A DNA stretch of 40,512 nt from Pontiellaceae bacterium B12227 (GTDB lineage Bacteria; Verrucomicrobiota; Kiritimatiellia; Kiritimatiellales; Pontiellaceae), in contig JAROAZ010000038.1 of assembly GCA_029432775.1 (NCBI GenBank), positions 1 to 40,512 of the forward strand. Direction: 5' to 3'. Within the stretch, counting starts at the first letter, position 1; each line of letters opens with the position of its first letter. A program made the position numbers and the translations under genes. Under the pieces are notes generated by a model, which worked only from the letters and a program-made list of their open reading frames with translations, was not told the DNA's origin and did no database searches. Positions 1-8,290 of the stretch are shown one piece after another.

Positions 1-115
1 CCGGATAAAACGGGGGAGTAGGCATCGAAGGCCTCAAACCCAATAAACACAGTGTAATAGAGAGAAAATAGAAGGCGTTCGCTTTACAGAACGTGTTGTT
101 AATAGAGGAGAGAAA

Positions 116-2899
116 ATGAAAGCATGCGGTTCTTTATTGATTGCCTGTCTGTTGATCGTCGGTGTTGTTCAGGCGTCCGTACTGTCGGTTCTCAACTGGG
201 ATGGCAATAATGTCGGAACCAACTGGAACCAGTGGGCGGTTTCGGCGGTATCGAACGGAAACGACATCGTCTACTCCTGGAGCCGCACGGGGAATCTGGA
301 TGGCGGAACCGTTAACGACACCCTTAGCTTTGACCTGCGGCTGAAGGCATGGACGGGCTCGTCGTTCGATGGCACCCATATCAACCCGGGAGCCGTTTAT
401 ATGATTTCGGCAGACCGGAATCTGACCACGAATGCCCCGAACCAGCACTTCGGCCCCGGCGGCGACATTGATAACGGCCAGTCTTTCCAACTCAGTGTGG
501 AAAACATCAGCTTCACGCAGGGCGAGAGCAATGGATGGGTGGCCGTGTTTGACGGATTTTCCCATATCTCAAAGTATGGAACCGACAACACCACCTTTTA
601 TTTCGGCACAACCAACGCGGAAGCCGTCTATATGACGGGCGACGGGGATACGGGCTTTGCGGGGCCGGTTGATGTGCTGACCGTTACAGCAAGCGCGAAC
701 AACAACCGTTTCCGCGATCTGGATTTCAGTTTCACCACCACGAATCCGGCCCCTTCGCAAACCGCGTCTTCGTTCTGGTTCATGCAGACGGCCGGGACGA
801 ATGAACTGGTGCTCAATAATGGCCGGATCCTCACCAACCTCAACGATTCGGCGTTGTCGTGCACCAGTTCCAGCGACGGCGGCACGCTGGTCTATTCCAT
901 TGAATGGGCGGGCAACGACTTGAATGACGACGGAATCACCGACACGCTTTCATTCGATCTGCTGGTGGAGGGGTTCACCAATTCCACCTATGCCTACAGC
1001 ACGAACGCGAATGAATCGTCGATGACCGCCCTCGGCGGTGCATCCGATGCAACAGAGGGCGATGGTGCCTGGGGCGTATTCGGCGACGACGATGTTGACG
1101 CCGGCGAAAGCCTGCGCTTCAGCGTGACCAACCTTCAGGTTTCGGCTCCGGGATGCTCCGCCGTCTTTGAGGGCTTTACAGGGTTCGAGGCGCAGGAGTC
1201 CGGGGGACGGGATCACCTGCTCATAATCGGAGAAGGCACCGGGCTGGCCGGCAAGGAATTCGATGCCGCAAGTGCCCAGTATACGTTTCCTGCAGTTGAA
1301 CCGTTTATTGTGACCGGCGCCGGCAGTTTTTATGACCACCTTGAATGGGCGGTTTCGGAACTCTATTTCAAAATCAGTGTCGAGAATCCAGCGACTTCCA
1401 ATGTTTGGAATGCGACCGATTATTCGGATTATGTGGTAGGCCCCCAGATGGGGGATGAATACCCTGAGCAGGAGAGCTATTCCAACTATCCGGCTTTTTC
1501 GTGGGACACCGTTCCCCGCTGGTTGATTATTCGGAAGAGCTCGGCCTATACCGAGGGTGAAATCAATTCCATGGCCACCAACTACAACCTGATTGTCTGG
1601 GAAAAGGCAAACAGCGCCGGCTTTGATTCGATCGAAGAGGGGATTTTGGACACGTCCACCCGCATCCGGGCGGTCGATCCCTCGACGAAGAATATTTTCT
1701 ACCTCAACTCCTATATTCATTATGGGGGTTATGCCGCCAATGCGATCTATGAGCCGTATGCATGGGAGTGGAGCAACCACACCACCGACACCAACGGGCA
1801 GGAAGTCATCTACATGTTCAAGGATCGGTACTACACCCACAACTATAGCGTGCCCGGATTGCGCAACTGGTGGGTGGACACGATGATGAGCATGGCCACC
1901 AACCCCGTCATCGACGGGGTGTTCATCGATAAAGTGACACAGTCTATTTCGTCGGTTTATGATGAATCCGGCCAGCCGGTATCGGATTACTTAACCATGC
2001 TTGATCAGCTGGATCAGGCACTGCCGGAAGGAAAGTTGTTCCTTGGTAATACGCTCCGCAACGAGCGGAACTATGCCGGCCGTGCTTATATGGAGCTGCA
2101 GGAAGGATCCTACTTTGAACGCTGGAGCCTGCCGAATAACAATGCGGTTCCGGCGCAGAGCGATGCAGAAGCAGTTGCCGTCACTCTTCAGTTGATGCGG
2201 GAAGGGGTATCGAAGGGAAAGATCATGCTCTTCAATACGGGGTCGCCGGATGGATATGATTCGACGCAGGCCCATCTTCAGGAGCACATCGACTGGCCGT
2301 TGGCACTGTACCTCATTGTTGCGGAGACCAACGCCTATTTCGCTTATCAGGGCGGGGTCGATGCAACCGATCCCGATTGGCTGTGGGACCTTAGCTGGCT
2401 TCCCGAGTTTAACCGTCCGCTCGGCGCACCGCTGGGCGATCCGATAAAAGATGGATTTATCTACACCCGCTCCTATGAGCATGTCGATGTGATGGTGGAT
2501 CTTGAAACCAGGGAAACGGTGTTGGCCTGGGACTGCGTTGATGCAGATGGCGACGGAATGAACGACCTTTGGGAATACCGAAACTTTGGCAACACGACCA
2601 ATGAAACGGCATCCGCCAATCCGGATGGAGACACCTATACCAATCTTGAAGAATACATCGCCGGGCTCAACCCTAATGTCTTCGACACGTTTGCGGTTTC
2701 TGATTTCACAGCCGGGGCAAGCAACACATTCGGATGGAGCGCGGTTAGTGGGCGGCTTTACAACGTCTACTGGTCGAGCAATCTGATTGATGGCTTCTCG
2801 TTGATAGAGAGCAACGTGCCGGGAGGAACCTTTTCCGATACCAATTATGCAGGCGATGCAGCCGGGTTCTACAAGATCACCGTCGAACTTGAGCCTTAA
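116..2899 (+). CDS. Secreted modular putative glycoside hydrolase (GHL15-like barrel)
   Basis: 927 residues with a signal peptide (1-20, ending VVQA). Residues 22-208 and 214-425 are two copies of a beta-rich module of no family I recognise; key motifs are DTLSFDL, a SVEN/SVTN segment and an aromatic FDGF/FEGF turn followed by GEG. Residues 455-805 look like a TIM barrel of the putative glycoside hydrolase type (GHL15-like): FSWDTVPRW at its start, GVFIDK with Asp605 as a possible catalytic acid, Glu660/Glu663/Glu668, and a closing NRPLGAPLG...YTRSYEHVDV segment. Residues 809-825 hold a DADGDG calcium-loop linker. The last 90 residues are nearly the same as the end of the 4795 protein (SGRLYN, ITVELEP). 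The start is set by AGGAGAG just upstream. The 31-base gap to the sulfatase suggests co-transcription. Substrate unknown; the glycosidase role is inferred. Confidence 0.72.
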   Translation: MKACGSLLIACLLIVGVVQASVLSVLNWDGNNVGTNWNQWAVSAVSNGNDIVYSWSRTGNLDGGTVNDTLSFDLRLKAWTGSSFDGTHINPGAVYMISADRNLTTNAPNQHFGPGGDIDNGQSFQLSVENISFTQGESNGWVAVFDGFSHISKYGTDNTTFYFGTTNAEAVYMTGDGDTGFAGPVDVLTVTASANNNRFRDLDFSFTTTNPAPSQTASSFWFMQTAGTNELVLNNGRILTNLNDSALSCTSSSDGGTLVYSIEWAGNDLNDDGITDTLSFDLLVEGFTNSTYAYSTNANESSMTALGGASDATEGDGAWGVFGDDDVDAGESLRFSVTNLQVSAPGCSAVFEGFTGFEAQESGGRDHLLIIGEGTGLAGKEFDAASAQYTFPAVEPFIVTGAGSFYDHLEWAVSELYFKISVENPATSNVWNATDYSDYVVGPQMGDEYPEQESYSNYPAFSWDTVPRWLIIRKSSAYTEGEINSMATNYNLIVWEKANSAGFDSIEEGILDTSTRIRAVDPSTKNIFYLNSYIHYGGYAANAIYEPYAWEWSNHTTDTNGQEVIYMFKDRYYTHNYSVPGLRNWWVDTMMSMATNPVIDGVFIDKVTQSISSVYDESGQPVSDYLTMLDQLDQALPEGKLFLGNTLRNERNYAGRAYMELQEGSYFERWSLPNNNAVPAQSDAEAVAVTLQLMREGVSKGKIMLFNTGSPDGYDSTQAHLQEHIDWPLALYLIVAETNAYFAYQGGVDATDPDWLWDLSWLPEFNRPLGAPLGDPIKDGFIYTRSYEHVDVMVDLETRETVLAWDCVDADGDGMNDLWEYRNFGNTTNETASANPDGDTYTNLEEYIAGLNPNVFDTFAVSDFTAGASNTFGWSAVSGRLYNVYWSSNLIDGFSLIESNVPGGTFSDTNYAGDAAGFYKITVELEP

Positions 2900-2930
2900 C
2901 GGATACGAATAAAAGCTAACAGGAAAAAAC

Positions 2931-4775
2931 ATGAAACGATTTGCAACGATGATGAGCATGGCTGCCGGGCTTGTACTGAGCGCTACAGCAATTGAGCAAC
3001 CCAATATTCTGATTTTCTATGTCGATGACCTCGGCTGGCAGGATGTGCAGCTTAACGAACTCGACAACCCGTGCCCTTATGAAACGCCGAACATCCGGAA
3101 ACTGGCCGAAGCGGGCATGAACTTTTCCCAGGGCTATGCCTCGGCACCCACCTGTGCGCCGTCGCGGGCGGGCATCATTACCGGACAACATCCCGCCAGG
3201 TTGGGACTCACCCATGTGGATTTGGGCGTGATCAAGAAAGGTAGAAAAGATGAACGGTTAATCGCACCCTATCTTGAATCCCATCTGAATCTGGATGAAC
3301 TGACGTTGGCGGATGCGATGAAGCAGAATGGCTATCGCACCGGTCACTCCGGTAAGTGGCACGTCGGGCTTACGGCGGCGAGCTATGGCTTCGAGGTGGT
3401 GGATCAGGATCGCGGCGTTCATCGGGGTATGGATGATCGCACCAGGGATTTTGCCACAGCCAAAGACCGCAAGTACCCGCTGAGCAAGGAGAAATATCCG
3501 CCCTTCAGCAAGAAGAAGCCGGAAGGCATTTCCTATCCCTACGATCGGGTGACCGAGTCGGCAATCCAGTTTATGAAGGATAGCGGCGACCAACCCTTTT
3601 TCCTCAACCTCTGCCACTGGATGGTTCACTGGCCGGTGCTGACGCGCAATGGCGAACTGCTCGAATACTACTGCGATAAAATGGGCCAGCCGTTCCCGCC
3701 CAAGCGCGGTGCGATGACGTTGCCGGGCCAGCAGAACCCATATTTTGCGGCCATGGTGACCACGGTGGACTGGAGTCTGGGCCGCGTGGTGGATTTTTTA
3801 GAAAAGACCGACGATCCCCGCAACCCCGGCAAAAAGCTGATCGAAACTACCTATATCTTTTTCAGCTCCGACAACGGCGGTGCCGAAATCAAAGGCAAGG
3901 AAATCATCTCCGACAACTACCCGCTCAAATACGGCAAAAAACATGCCGAAGAAGGGGGCGTTAGGGTTCCGATGGTGATTGCAGGGCCGGGGATTGCTCC
4001 TGCCAGCGAGTTTGATGGATTGATCAACCAGCTCGATTTTTTCCCGACGATCCTGTCGTTGACGGGTTCAAAGATCGCTGCGAAAGATCAGCAGAATTTT
4101 GGCGGCTTGGATATCTCATCCTTGCTCACTGGACAAAGCCGGAAGATTGTCGATGCAACGGGCGCTGAGCGCGACTACCTCTGGTGGCATTTCCCGCACA
4201 ACGGAGCGAATGCGATGAAGTCTGCGATCCGCAGCGGCGACTACAAGCTCTATAAACGATATGCAACGGATGACTATGAACTGTATCGGCTATACAACGG
4301 CGGGAAGCGTCATGATATAGAGGAGCAGAAGGATCTATCTAAAAATCCTGAATTCAGCGCCGAGGTGGCAAGGCTCGCAGCGATTTTGGAAGGTGAGTTG
4401 GCAGGCAATAATGCGAAAGAGCCCTATTTGAATCCCGACTACGCTGAAAAAACAACCAAGCCTGCGACCATTGCATCGGTCTCGTTTAAAGCTTCGAGCC
4501 GTAAGGCCAGGCTTGCGGTGAAGAAATCCGGCCCCGCCGTTCAGGAAGCGTATGTGATCTACTGCCGCGATCCAAAAAAGCCGAAAGTTAAGGGCCGTCA
4601 CGGTTCTGCAGGAGACGGCACGGAAGTGTTCGGAATGAAACGACCCGCGACCATCGGGGCGGATGGATGCACGGTCAGCGCAACGATTCCCGAAGGAATC
4701 CCGGCGGTTCGTTTTCTGCTGATCGATACTAATGATTTTCAGACCTATAGCGAAGTGCAACTGCACTCCAACTAA
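2931..4775 (+). CDS. Secreted S1-family sulfatase
   Basis: 614 residues with a signal peptide (1-20). It is a formylglycine sulfatase of the S1 type: metal-binding Asp32-Asp33 in VDDLGW, Cys75 in CAPSR as the residue converted to formylglycine, GKWH at 141-144, and Asp314-Asn315 in SSDNGG. The C-terminal ~110 residues form a small beta domain (AYVIY, RFLLID). It should remove sulfate esters from a polysaccharide or oligosaccharide outside the cytoplasm; the exact sulfate position cannot be read from sequence. It is a close paralogue of the sulfatase at 33468, including the insertion with KYPLSKEKYPPFS. AGGA lies before the start. Maturation needs a formylglycine-generating enzyme, which is not in this window. 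Confidence 0.95.
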   Translation: MKRFATMMSMAAGLVLSATAIEQPNILIFYVDDLGWQDVQLNELDNPCPYETPNIRKLAEAGMNFSQGYASAPTCAPSRAGIITGQHPARLGLTHVDLGVIKKGRKDERLIAPYLESHLNLDELTLADAMKQNGYRTGHSGKWHVGLTAASYGFEVVDQDRGVHRGMDDRTRDFATAKDRKYPLSKEKYPPFSKKKPEGISYPYDRVTESAIQFMKDSGDQPFFLNLCHWMVHWPVLTRNGELLEYYCDKMGQPFPPKRGAMTLPGQQNPYFAAMVTTVDWSLGRVVDFLEKTDDPRNPGKKLIETTYIFFSSDNGGAEIKGKEIISDNYPLKYGKKHAEEGGVRVPMVIAGPGIAPASEFDGLINQLDFFPTILSLTGSKIAAKDQQNFGGLDISSLLTGQSRKIVDATGAERDYLWWHFPHNGANAMKSAIRSGDYKLYKRYATDDYELYRLYNGGKRHDIEEQKDLSKNPEFSAEVARLAAILEGELAGNNAKEPYLNPDYAEKTTKPATIASVSFKASSRKARLAVKKSGPAVQEAYVIYCRDPKKPKVKGRHGSAGDGTEVFGMKRPATIGADGCTVSATIPEGIPAVRFLLIDTNDFQTYSEVQLHSN

Positions 4776-4794
4776 TATTTAGAAAGGAAACAGG

Positions 4795-7700
4795 ATGAAA
4801 ATTTATAAAGGAATACGCTTTGTTTTGTTGATGGTTCTGCTGGCCTGTCTCCGAACGCAGGCGGCGACATTTCATTGGAGCGGCGGAGCAGTTTCCAATG
4901 ATTGGAACAATGTCGCAAGCTGGAGTACGAGTTACCTTCCGGGCTCCACGGCAGCGGATACGGTGTTGTTTATCGGCACCGGCGACAGCACCACACTGAT
5001 CACGCCGTTTGTTTTCACAAATGCTTCTCACATAAACCTACGCAGTAATGGCGGTCCAACGGTTACGCTGGCGGCTGACCTTTCCAATGTCGGGAACTTT
5101 TATCTCGCCGGTAACAGCGGTCATGACGGCGGGACGGTAATTCATCTGGACGGAACTCTGACTGTCGATTCGCTGAAGGTGGGGGCTCAGGCGGGTGCCA
5201 CATCTGAATCCGCATACACCATCTCGGATGGGCGGATTGCCAATTCCGGGAACCTGTATGTCAACAAGGGGACCTTCACGCTCTCCGGATCCACGGCTGA
5301 AGTGGGGGCCAACTCGATGACGGTTACGGGTATTGGTGAACTGAAATTTGAACTGGGCGCTTCCGGTGTTATCCCGATTAGTGTGACGAATGAGTTTTCG
5401 ATCAATGCAACGTCGGAGCTGACGATTGATGCCTCATCCTACACGGCGACCAATACGGTAATTGAACTTCTTCAATACGGTTCGCTAAGCGGCAGTTTTG
5501 ATCCATCGCTGATTACGGTGACGGGATTGAGCGCCCAGCAGGAGCCGGCAACGATCGTCTACGATGGCGACAGCATGAACCTGGTACTGGCCGAGCCGGA
5601 TCCCAACTGGCAGGCTGTCATGGCTTTGGGCGATCTGACCAATGCCCCGACGGTGTATACGACCAACGGAATTGTTACGAACATCACGGTCGGGGCGATC
5701 CAGTCGATCATGTATGACGGGCAGGACTATACCGGTGCGCCGACGCGGGTCTGGGCCTATGTCGGCCTGCCGGCGGGAGCCAGTTCGAACAATCCGGTTC
5801 CGGCTGTAGTGTGTGTGCATGGCGGCGGAGGAACGGCTTATTCCGACTGGGTACAGCAGTGGAACGACCGGGGATACGCTGCGATCGCTATGGATACGGA
5901 AGGGCGGTGGGTTAATCAGTCAACCGGTGAAAAAGAAGTCCAGCCGTGGGGCGGACCGCAGCGCACCGGCGTCTATGATAAGATGGATGAGCCGATTACC
6001 GACCACTTTATGTATCACGCCACGGCGGATGCAATCCTGGCAAATTCGCTGATGCGCTCCCTGCCCGAAGTCAATGCGGATCAGGTGGGCATCATCGGCG
6101 TCTCCTGGGGCGGAGTCATCACCAGCACGACCATCGGCATTGATGATCGCCTGGCGTTTGCGATCCCGACCTATGGCTGCGGCCACATGTTTGATGCGCT
6201 GAACCATTGGGGCGATGCGCTGGAAAATAATGAGATGTATCGAACGGTCTGGGATCCGGTGCTGCGCATGGAGAACGCCACCATGCCGGTCCTCTGGTAT
6301 TCGTGGCCGACCGATTACCATTTTCCGATGGACTGCCAGGCCTACTGCTACCACGGCGCTCCCGGTGAGCACATGGTTTCGCTGGTGCCCGGGATGGGGC
6401 ACGGCCACGGTGCGACATGGCTCCGCCCTGAAAGCTATGATTTTGCTGACAACATCATCAGCAACGGAACCGGGTGGTGTGTGCAGCAGAGCATCAGCCT
6501 GATCGGATCGAATGTGGAAGTGGTTTTTGCCGCAACACGAACCTTAAAAACGGCTACGTTGATCTATACCACCGAAACGGGAAAAACCGGCGACCTGACC
6601 TGGATCGAAACCAATGCCACCTCGTTGGTCGAAAGCCCTGCCGGCATCTGGACGGTTGCCGCACAGTTGCCGACGAATGCCACCGGATGGTTTGTGAACA
6701 CCACGGCCGATGCCAATGTATCCGGCTATCGCGGCGACGGCGATGTGATCGCCAGTTCCGACTATCAGGAAGTCATTCATGTGGCGCTGAACGGTTCGCA
6801 GTCGTTTGCGATGTCGCACCCGCTTACGGAAACCCAATCCACAGGTGAGCTGCAGGCGGATTTCACGGCGCCCACCAATGTCGAGATCGTGGATGTTGCC
6901 ACGACAAACGACTCGCACGCCGGGGCACTCAGCTTTGTGGGAGACTATCCGGTTGTTCTGTACACATCCGGTTTGCTTGGACTTCAGTTCGATAACACCG
7001 TGGCAGGGTTGACCGATGGCGAGTCGGCCACCGGAACCGTTCTGGTGGTCTGGGAGAATCTGGATGGTTCGACGGATCAGGCATCGGTCCCGTATGAAGT
7101 CACTGCCCGCGCGGCCCAAACCGTGGTCTACGATGTTGATGCTGACTGGTCGTCCGAATCTGTATATGAAATTGATGATGTCTTTATCGTCAGCAATGCG
7201 GTGGTTGGTTTGGACCAGCAGGCAACCGCAGGTTCGCTCACCATCAGCAATGGCACGATGCTGCTGGATCAGGATTATCAACTGACGCTGGGCGACAACC
7301 TGTCTGTTGAAGCGGATGGTGCGCTGCTGGTGAACGACGGCACCGTGAATCTCAACAGCACAGGCTTTGCGATTGATGGGGTGGTCACCATCGACGGTGG
7401 CACCGTGGATGTTGAAACGCTAGGGCTTACGGGCTCCGGCACGTTGCGGTTGAAATCGGGTGCGCTCAGTTTCGGCGGCGGAAGCCGGATGGATCTGGAC
7501 CTGCTCGAAATCAGCGGCGGAACAGCAGACTTCGGCAGCGGCCATACGCGCATTGCAATGAGTGGGTCGGCCGAGTTCCGGGTGGTTGGAACCGGGGCGT
7601 CAATCTCAATGACCGTGCTGAATCTCCAACCCCATACCGCTGATGACCCGACGTTGCGTTTTGTGTTGGATGAAACAGGGGTTTCAATAATCAATGTTTC

Positions 7701-8256
7701 CAGTTTTATGAACCTGCCGCAGGCCACCATTATTGCGGACGGCACAGCTTATTCCGGCGGAGCAACCAATCTAGTGCTGATTGACTCCGGAAATCTGTCC
7801 ACGCTGGGTGATCCGAATAAATACTCAACCACTGGCTTTGCTGAAAAGGGTTTGATCGCAACGGTTGTTCAGGATCAGACCAATGGGAAGGACTGGGTGG
7901 AACTGGTGCTGACAGAAACAGCTTATGGCTCCTGGATTCGCGGGTTTGGACTGAGTGGTGCTGACTTAAGTATGTCCGCCAACCCGGATGGTGATGCCTA
8001 CACCAATGAAAAAGAATTCATTGCAGGACTTAATCCTTCCATATTTGATGCCTTCGAAATTTCAAATTTCACGGCCGGGGTGAGCAACTCCTTCGAATGG
8101 ACCGCGGTGAGCGGGCGGCTGTACAATGTCTTTTGGGCGAGCAACCTGGTTGATGGATTTTCATTGGTTGAAAGCAATGCAGTGAACGGCAGGTATATCG
8201 ATTCCGACTCTCACGAGCAGGGCTTCTATAAAATCACGGTGGAATTGGAACCGTAA
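4795..8256 (+). CDS. Secreted modular alpha/beta-hydrolase (putative carbohydrate esterase)
   Basis: 1153 residues with a signal peptide (1-23). Residues 24-267 form a beta-strand-repeat region of the autotransporter-like kind, closely matched by the N-terminus of the 8291 protein. Residues ~275-555 are an alpha/beta-hydrolase of the acetylxylan-esterase/dienelactone-hydrolase sort: HGGGG (342-346) as oxyanion hole, Ser437 in GVSWG as nucleophile, Asp507 and His536/His538 as candidates for the rest of the triad. A beta domain follows (560-665, TATLIYTTETG), resembling the C-terminal domain of the sulfatases here, then a domain shared with the 20697 protein (690-770), more beta-strand repeats (780-1045) and a C-terminus matching the 116 protein. 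Removal of acetyl or similar esters from the glycan is the likely role; the specific ester is unknown. The gap to the upstream sulfatase is 19 bases. Confidence 0.75.
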   Translation: MKIYKGIRFVLLMVLLACLRTQAATFHWSGGAVSNDWNNVASWSTSYLPGSTAADTVLFIGTGDSTTLITPFVFTNASHINLRSNGGPTVTLAADLSNVGNFYLAGNSGHDGGTVIHLDGTLTVDSLKVGAQAGATSESAYTISDGRIANSGNLYVNKGTFTLSGSTAEVGANSMTVTGIGELKFELGASGVIPISVTNEFSINATSELTIDASSYTATNTVIELLQYGSLSGSFDPSLITVTGLSAQQEPATIVYDGDSMNLVLAEPDPNWQAVMALGDLTNAPTVYTTNGIVTNITVGAIQSIMYDGQDYTGAPTRVWAYVGLPAGASSNNPVPAVVCVHGGGGTAYSDWVQQWNDRGYAAIAMDTEGRWVNQSTGEKEVQPWGGPQRTGVYDKMDEPITDHFMYHATADAILANSLMRSLPEVNADQVGIIGVSWGGVITSTTIGIDDRLAFAIPTYGCGHMFDALNHWGDALENNEMYRTVWDPVLRMENATMPVLWYSWPTDYHFPMDCQAYCYHGAPGEHMVSLVPGMGHGHGATWLRPESYDFADNIISNGTGWCVQQSISLIGSNVEVVFAATRTLKTATLIYTTETGKTGDLTWIETNATSLVESPAGIWTVAAQLPTNATGWFVNTTADANVSGYRGDGDVIASSDYQEVIHVALNGSQSFAMSHPLTETQSTGELQADFTAPTNVEIVDVATTNDSHAGALSFVGDYPVVLYTSGLLGLQFDNTVAGLTDGESATGTVLVVWENLDGSTDQASVPYEVTARAAQTVVYDVDADWSSESVYEIDDVFIVSNAVVGLDQQATAGSLTISNGTMLLDQDYQLTLGDNLSVEADGALLVNDGTVNLNSTGFAIDGVVTIDGGTVDVETLGLTGSGTLRLKSGALSFGGGSRMDLDLLEISGGTADFGSGHTRIAMSGSAEFRVVGTGASISMTVLNLQPHTADDPTLRFVLDETGVSIINVSSFMNLPQATIIADGTAYSGGATNLVLIDSGNLSTLGDPNKYSTTGFAEKGLIATVVQDQTNGKDWVELVLTETAYGSWIRGFGLSGADLSMSANPDGDAYTNEKEFIAGLNPSIFDAFEISNFTAGVSNSFEWTAVSGRLYNVFWASNLVDGFSLVESNAVNGRYIDSDSHEQGFYKITVELEP

Positions 8257-8290
8257 CTTTTCCAGTGGATTTAACCGATTCAGGATCACG

